A stretch of DNA of 7,133 nucleotides from Hyphomicrobiales bacterium (GTDB lineage Bacteria; Pseudomonadota; Alphaproteobacteria; Rhizobiales; Beijerinckiaceae). Under the pieces are notes generated by a model. It was not told where the DNA came from. It searched no databases and worked only from the letters and a program-made list of their open reading frames with translations. Positions within the stretch are counted from its first letter, which is position 1; every line of letters begins with the position of its first letter. Location of the stretch: the NCBI GenBank assembly GCA_025363375.1, contig JANYDZ010000370.1:1-7133 (forward strand). The letters run 5' to 3'. This document shows, piece after piece, positions 5,139-7,133 of the stretch. Position numbers and translations under genes: made by a program.

Positions 5139-6464
5139 ATGTCGACCGTAGCCGCGCCCAACGATCTCAACGCCTACTGGATGCCCTTTACGGCGAACCG
5201 CTCCTTCAAGCGCGCGCCGCGCATGCTCTCCAAAGCGAAGGACATGCACTACTGGACGCCGGAAGGCCGCAAATTGCTCGACGGCGCGGCGGGCCTTTGG
5301 TGCGTCAACGCGGGCCACAGCCGCGATCCCATCGTCAAAGCCATTCAGGATCAGGCCGCCGAGATGGATTTCTCGCCTCCCTTCCAGTTCGGCAATCCCA
5401 AGGCTTTTCAACTGGCGACGCGCGTCGCCGCCATGGCGCCCGGCGATCTCGATCATGTGTTTTTCGCCAATTCCGGGTCGGAAGCCGTCGATACCGCGCT
5501 GAAAATGGCGATCGGCTATTTCCACATGCAGGGGCAGGGTCAACGCCAGCGCCTCATCGGCCGCGCGCGCGGTTATCACGGCGTGGGCTTCGGCGGCATT
5601 TCCGTCGGCGGCATTTCGCCCAACCGCAAGATTTACGGCGCGATGCTGGCGGGCGTCGATCACCTGCCCGCCACCTACAACCGCGCCGAACAGGCCTTCG
5701 CCAGGGGCGAGCCGGACTGGGGCGCGCATCTCGCCGACGATCTCGAAAACATCGTCGCCCTGCACGACGCCTCGAACATCGCGGCTGTCATCGTCGAGCC
5801 CATGGCCGGCTCCACCGGCGTCATCGCCGCGCCGAAAGGCTATCTGCAAAAACTGCGCGCGATTTGCGACAAATACGGCATCCTGCTGATTTTCGACGAA
5901 GTCATCACCGGCTTCGGCCGTCTGGGCTACGCTTTCGCGGCCGAACGTTACGGCGTGGTGCCGGACATGATCTGTTTCGCCAAGGGCATCACCTCCGGCA
6001 CGGTGCCCATGGGCGGCGTCGTCGTGCGCAAGTGCATCTACGACGCGTTCATGAAGGGCCCCGACCACGCCGTCGAAATGTTCCACGGCTACACCTATTC
6101 GGCCCATCCGCTCGCCTGCGCGGCGGGCCTCGCCACGCTCGATGTCTACGAGAAAGAAGGCCTGTTCGAGCGCGCCCGCAAAATCGAGCCGATCTGGGCC
6201 GACGCGGTGCATTCGCTGAAAGGCTTGCCGAATGTCGCGGATATCCGCACCATCGGCATCGTCGGCGCCATCGATCTCGCGCCAAACAATGTTGGCCCCG
6301 GCAAGCGCGGCTTTGAAGCCATGGACGAGGCCTATCACAAGCAGGACCTGCTGTTCCGCATCGCCGGCGACACGATCGTCCTCTCGCCGCCGCTCATCAT
6401 CAGCGAGGCGCAAATCGACGAGGTCGTGGAGAAGACCGCGAAGGTCATCAAGGCGCTGGGCTGA
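5139..6464 (+). CDS. Class III PLP aminotransferase, beta-alanine:pyruvate transaminase-like
   Basis: This 441-residue protein is full length for the class III (omega) aminotransferases and aligns by eye along its length with the omega-amino acid:pyruvate aminotransferase of Pseudomonas. The likely reaction is transfer of an amino group from beta-alanine or another omega-amine to pyruvate, in the cytoplasm. Visible sites are W-M-P-F at 14-17; N-S-G-S-E at 111-115, which binds the PLP phosphate; G-Y-H-G at 145-148, whose Tyr stacks on PLP; I-V-E-P at 218-221; F-D-E-V-I-T-G-F-G-R-L-G at 252-263, with Asp253 contacting the pyridine nitrogen; the Schiff-base Lys282 in F-A-K-G; and H-G-Y-T-Y-S-A-H-P at 316-324. 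Arg407, before A-G-D-T, matches the flexible arginine that binds the substrate carboxylate in this family. The start is fixed by a strong ribosome site. Substrate range (beta-alanine, GABA, polyamines, other amines) cannot be settled from sequence. It is divergent from the decarboxylase-like gene and convergent with cysQ. Confidence 0.93.
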   Translation: MSTVAAPNDLNAYWMPFTANRSFKRAPRMLSKAKDMHYWTPEGRKLLDGAAGLWCVNAGHSRDPIVKAIQDQAAEMDFSPPFQFGNPKAFQLATRVAAMAPGDLDHVFFANSGSEAVDTALKMAIGYFHMQGQGQRQRLIGRARGYHGVGFGGISVGGISPNRKIYGAMLAGVDHLPATYNRAEQAFARGEPDWGAHLADDLENIVALHDASNIAAVIVEPMAGSTGVIAAPKGYLQKLRAICDKYGILLIFDEVITGFGRLGYAFAAERYGVVPDMICFAKGITSGTVPMGGVVVRKCIYDAFMKGPDHAVEMFHGYTYSAHPLACAAGLATLDVYEKEGLFERARKIEPIWADAVHSLKGLPNVADIRTIGIVGAIDLAPNNVGPGKRGFEAMDEAYHKQDLLFRIAGDTIVLSPPLIISEAQIDEVVEKTAKVIKALG

Positions 6465-6470
6465 ATTGCA

Positions 6471-6488
6471 GCGGGCCTTCAGGCCCGC
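6471..6488. terminator. Hairpin between convergent aminotransferase and cysQ genes
   Basis: GCGGGCC (6471-6477) and GGCCCGC (6482-6488) form a perfect 7-bp stem with loop TTCA. It lies in the 30-base gap between two convergent stop codons, so it could serve both transcripts. No T-tract follows on either strand, so termination would be partly Rho-aided, or the stem may only protect 3' ends. Confidence 0.55.
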
Positions 6489-6494
6489 GCGGCG

Positions 6495-7133
6495 TCACCC
6501 ACGCCTGGAACCGCCGGGCGGCGGCGCCCGCCCCCAGGCGACAAAACCGCCGTTGCGGTATCCGGTCTTCACGCCGCCGTACCGCATGGGCGCGCCATCC
6601 TGGCCCAGCACCATGCCGCCCGCCGCCCGCAGGATCGCGTCGCCAGCGGCGACATCCCATTCCATAGTGGGGCCAAAACGCGGATAGACGTCGGCCGCGC
6701 CCTCCGCCAGCAAACAGAATTTCAGGGATGAGCCCGCCGCGCGGCGCTCGACGACGTTCAGGCTCGCCAGCGCCGCCTCGCAGCCGGGCGTGAGGTGCGA
6801 CCGGCTTGTCAACGCCGCCAGCCCCTCGGGCGGTGGTTTGCGGGTCTGGATTTGCCGCCATTTTCCGCGCGCCGGCAAAGCCGCGCCCGGTGGCGCGTCA
6901 ACGGCATAAGCCCGCTTTCCCGCGAACCAGAGCCGCCGCAGGGCTGGCGCGTAAATGGCGCCCGCCGCCGGCGAGCCGCCTTGCACCAGCGCGATATTGA
7001 CGGTGAACTCGCCGTTGCGTTTGAGGAATTCGCGCGTGCCGTCGAGCGGATCGACGAGTTTGAACGCTTTTCCGATCGCAGGTTGTTCGCCGCGCGAAAA
7101 CGCCTCTTCCGACACGACGGGAATGCCCTCCGC
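6495..7133 (-). CDS. cysQ: CysQ, 3'(2'),5'-bisphosphate nucleotidase, N-terminus cut by window edge
   Basis: The 212 visible residues are the C-terminal three quarters of an inositol-monophosphatase-superfamily enzyme of the CysQ type; roughly 60-70 residues are missing beyond the right edge, judged from the usual length near 260-270. CysQ hydrolyses 3'-phosphoadenosine 5'-phosphate to AMP, removing a by-product of sulfate assimilation and sulfotransfer. Counting from the first visible residue, P-V-V-S-E-E at 5-10 supplies the metal-binding Glu, D-P-L-D-G-T at 28-33 is the superfamily metal-binding motif, and R-E-F-L-K-R-N-G-E-F-T-V-N-I-A at 34-48 is typical of CysQ rather than plain inositol monophosphatases. 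E-W-D-V-A-A-G-D-A at 158-166 carries the second metal-binding Asp, and a short Gly/Pro/Arg-rich tail ends the protein. A GTG at 7115 is not the true start because conserved motif residues lie upstream of it. The gene is convergent with the aminotransferase. Confidence 0.92.
   Translation of the reverse strand, partial: AEGIPVVSEEAFSRGEQPAIGKAFKLVDPLDGTREFLKRNGEFTVNIALVQGGSPAAGAIYAPALRRLWFAGKRAYAVDAPPGAALPARGKWRQIQTRKPPPEGLAALTSRSHLTPGCEAALASLNVVERRAAGSSLKFCLLAEGAADVYPRFGPTMEWDVAAGDAILRAAGGMVLGQDGAPMRYGGVKTGYRNGGFVAWGRAPPPGGSRRG

Noticed and set aside
5085..6413. Minus-strand open frame of about 442 codons opposite the aminotransferase
   Set aside because: The opposite strand carries an unmistakable full-length aminotransferase; the antisense translation shows no family motif.
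1..7133. CRISPR array, transposon ends, toxin-antitoxin pair or phage genes
   Set aside because: I looked on both strands for spaced repeats, transposase or integrase motifs and small paired genes, and saw none; the only tandem repeats are the two short intergenic ones reported.

Overview
The window is G+C-rich DNA, almost fully coding, and reads as a chromosomal segment of an alphaproteobacterium, most likely in the Hyphomicrobiales (Rhizobiales). The evidence is an EipA/DUF1134 gene (a family typical of Alphaproteobacteria), a near-consensus CtrA box and GANTC sites in upstream regions, and protein sequences that read like those of methylotrophic or soil Hyphomicrobiales. I cannot name the genus from the sequence. 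No phage, insertion sequence, CRISPR array or defence system is visible, and the overall character is ordinary metabolic and envelope housekeeping.

Layout, left to right. (1) 1-112, minus: the 5' end of a gene for an exported protein resembling TctC-type solute receptors. (2) 222-1544, minus: a flavin-dependent monooxygenase of the NtaA/SnaA/DszA/DmoA family. (3) 1627-1702, minus: tRNA-Glu (anticodon CTC) with an encoded CCA and a plausible promoter at 1731-1759. (4) 1853-3109, minus: a membrane-anchored, long coiled-coil protein of unknown function. (5) 3166-3744, minus: EipA, a periplasmic envelope-integrity protein, with a CtrA-like box about 150 bases upstream. (6) 3950-4942, minus: a cytoplasmic protein of the 4,5-dihydroxyphthalate decarboxylase / periplasmic-binding-protein-like family, followed directly by a hairpin. 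(7) 5139-6464, plus: a class III PLP-dependent aminotransferase close to beta-alanine:pyruvate transaminase, divergent from gene 6. (8) 6495-7133, minus: CysQ (3'(2'),5'-bisphosphate nucleotidase), cut by the window edge and convergent with gene 7 across a perfect hairpin.

How the genes may work together. eipA and the coiled-coil gene lie in the same direction 56 bases apart and may form an envelope or cell-cycle unit. The monooxygenase and the exported receptor downstream of it may form a small catabolic or scavenging unit lying 3' of a tRNA gene. The decarboxylase-like gene and the aminotransferase share a 196-bp divergent control region that holds a 16-bp tandem repeat and a perfect 14-bp palindrome. 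The most useful leads are these intergenic elements, the CtrA-like box at eipA and the coiled-coil protein beside it. No stretch longer than 300 bases is without a gene.
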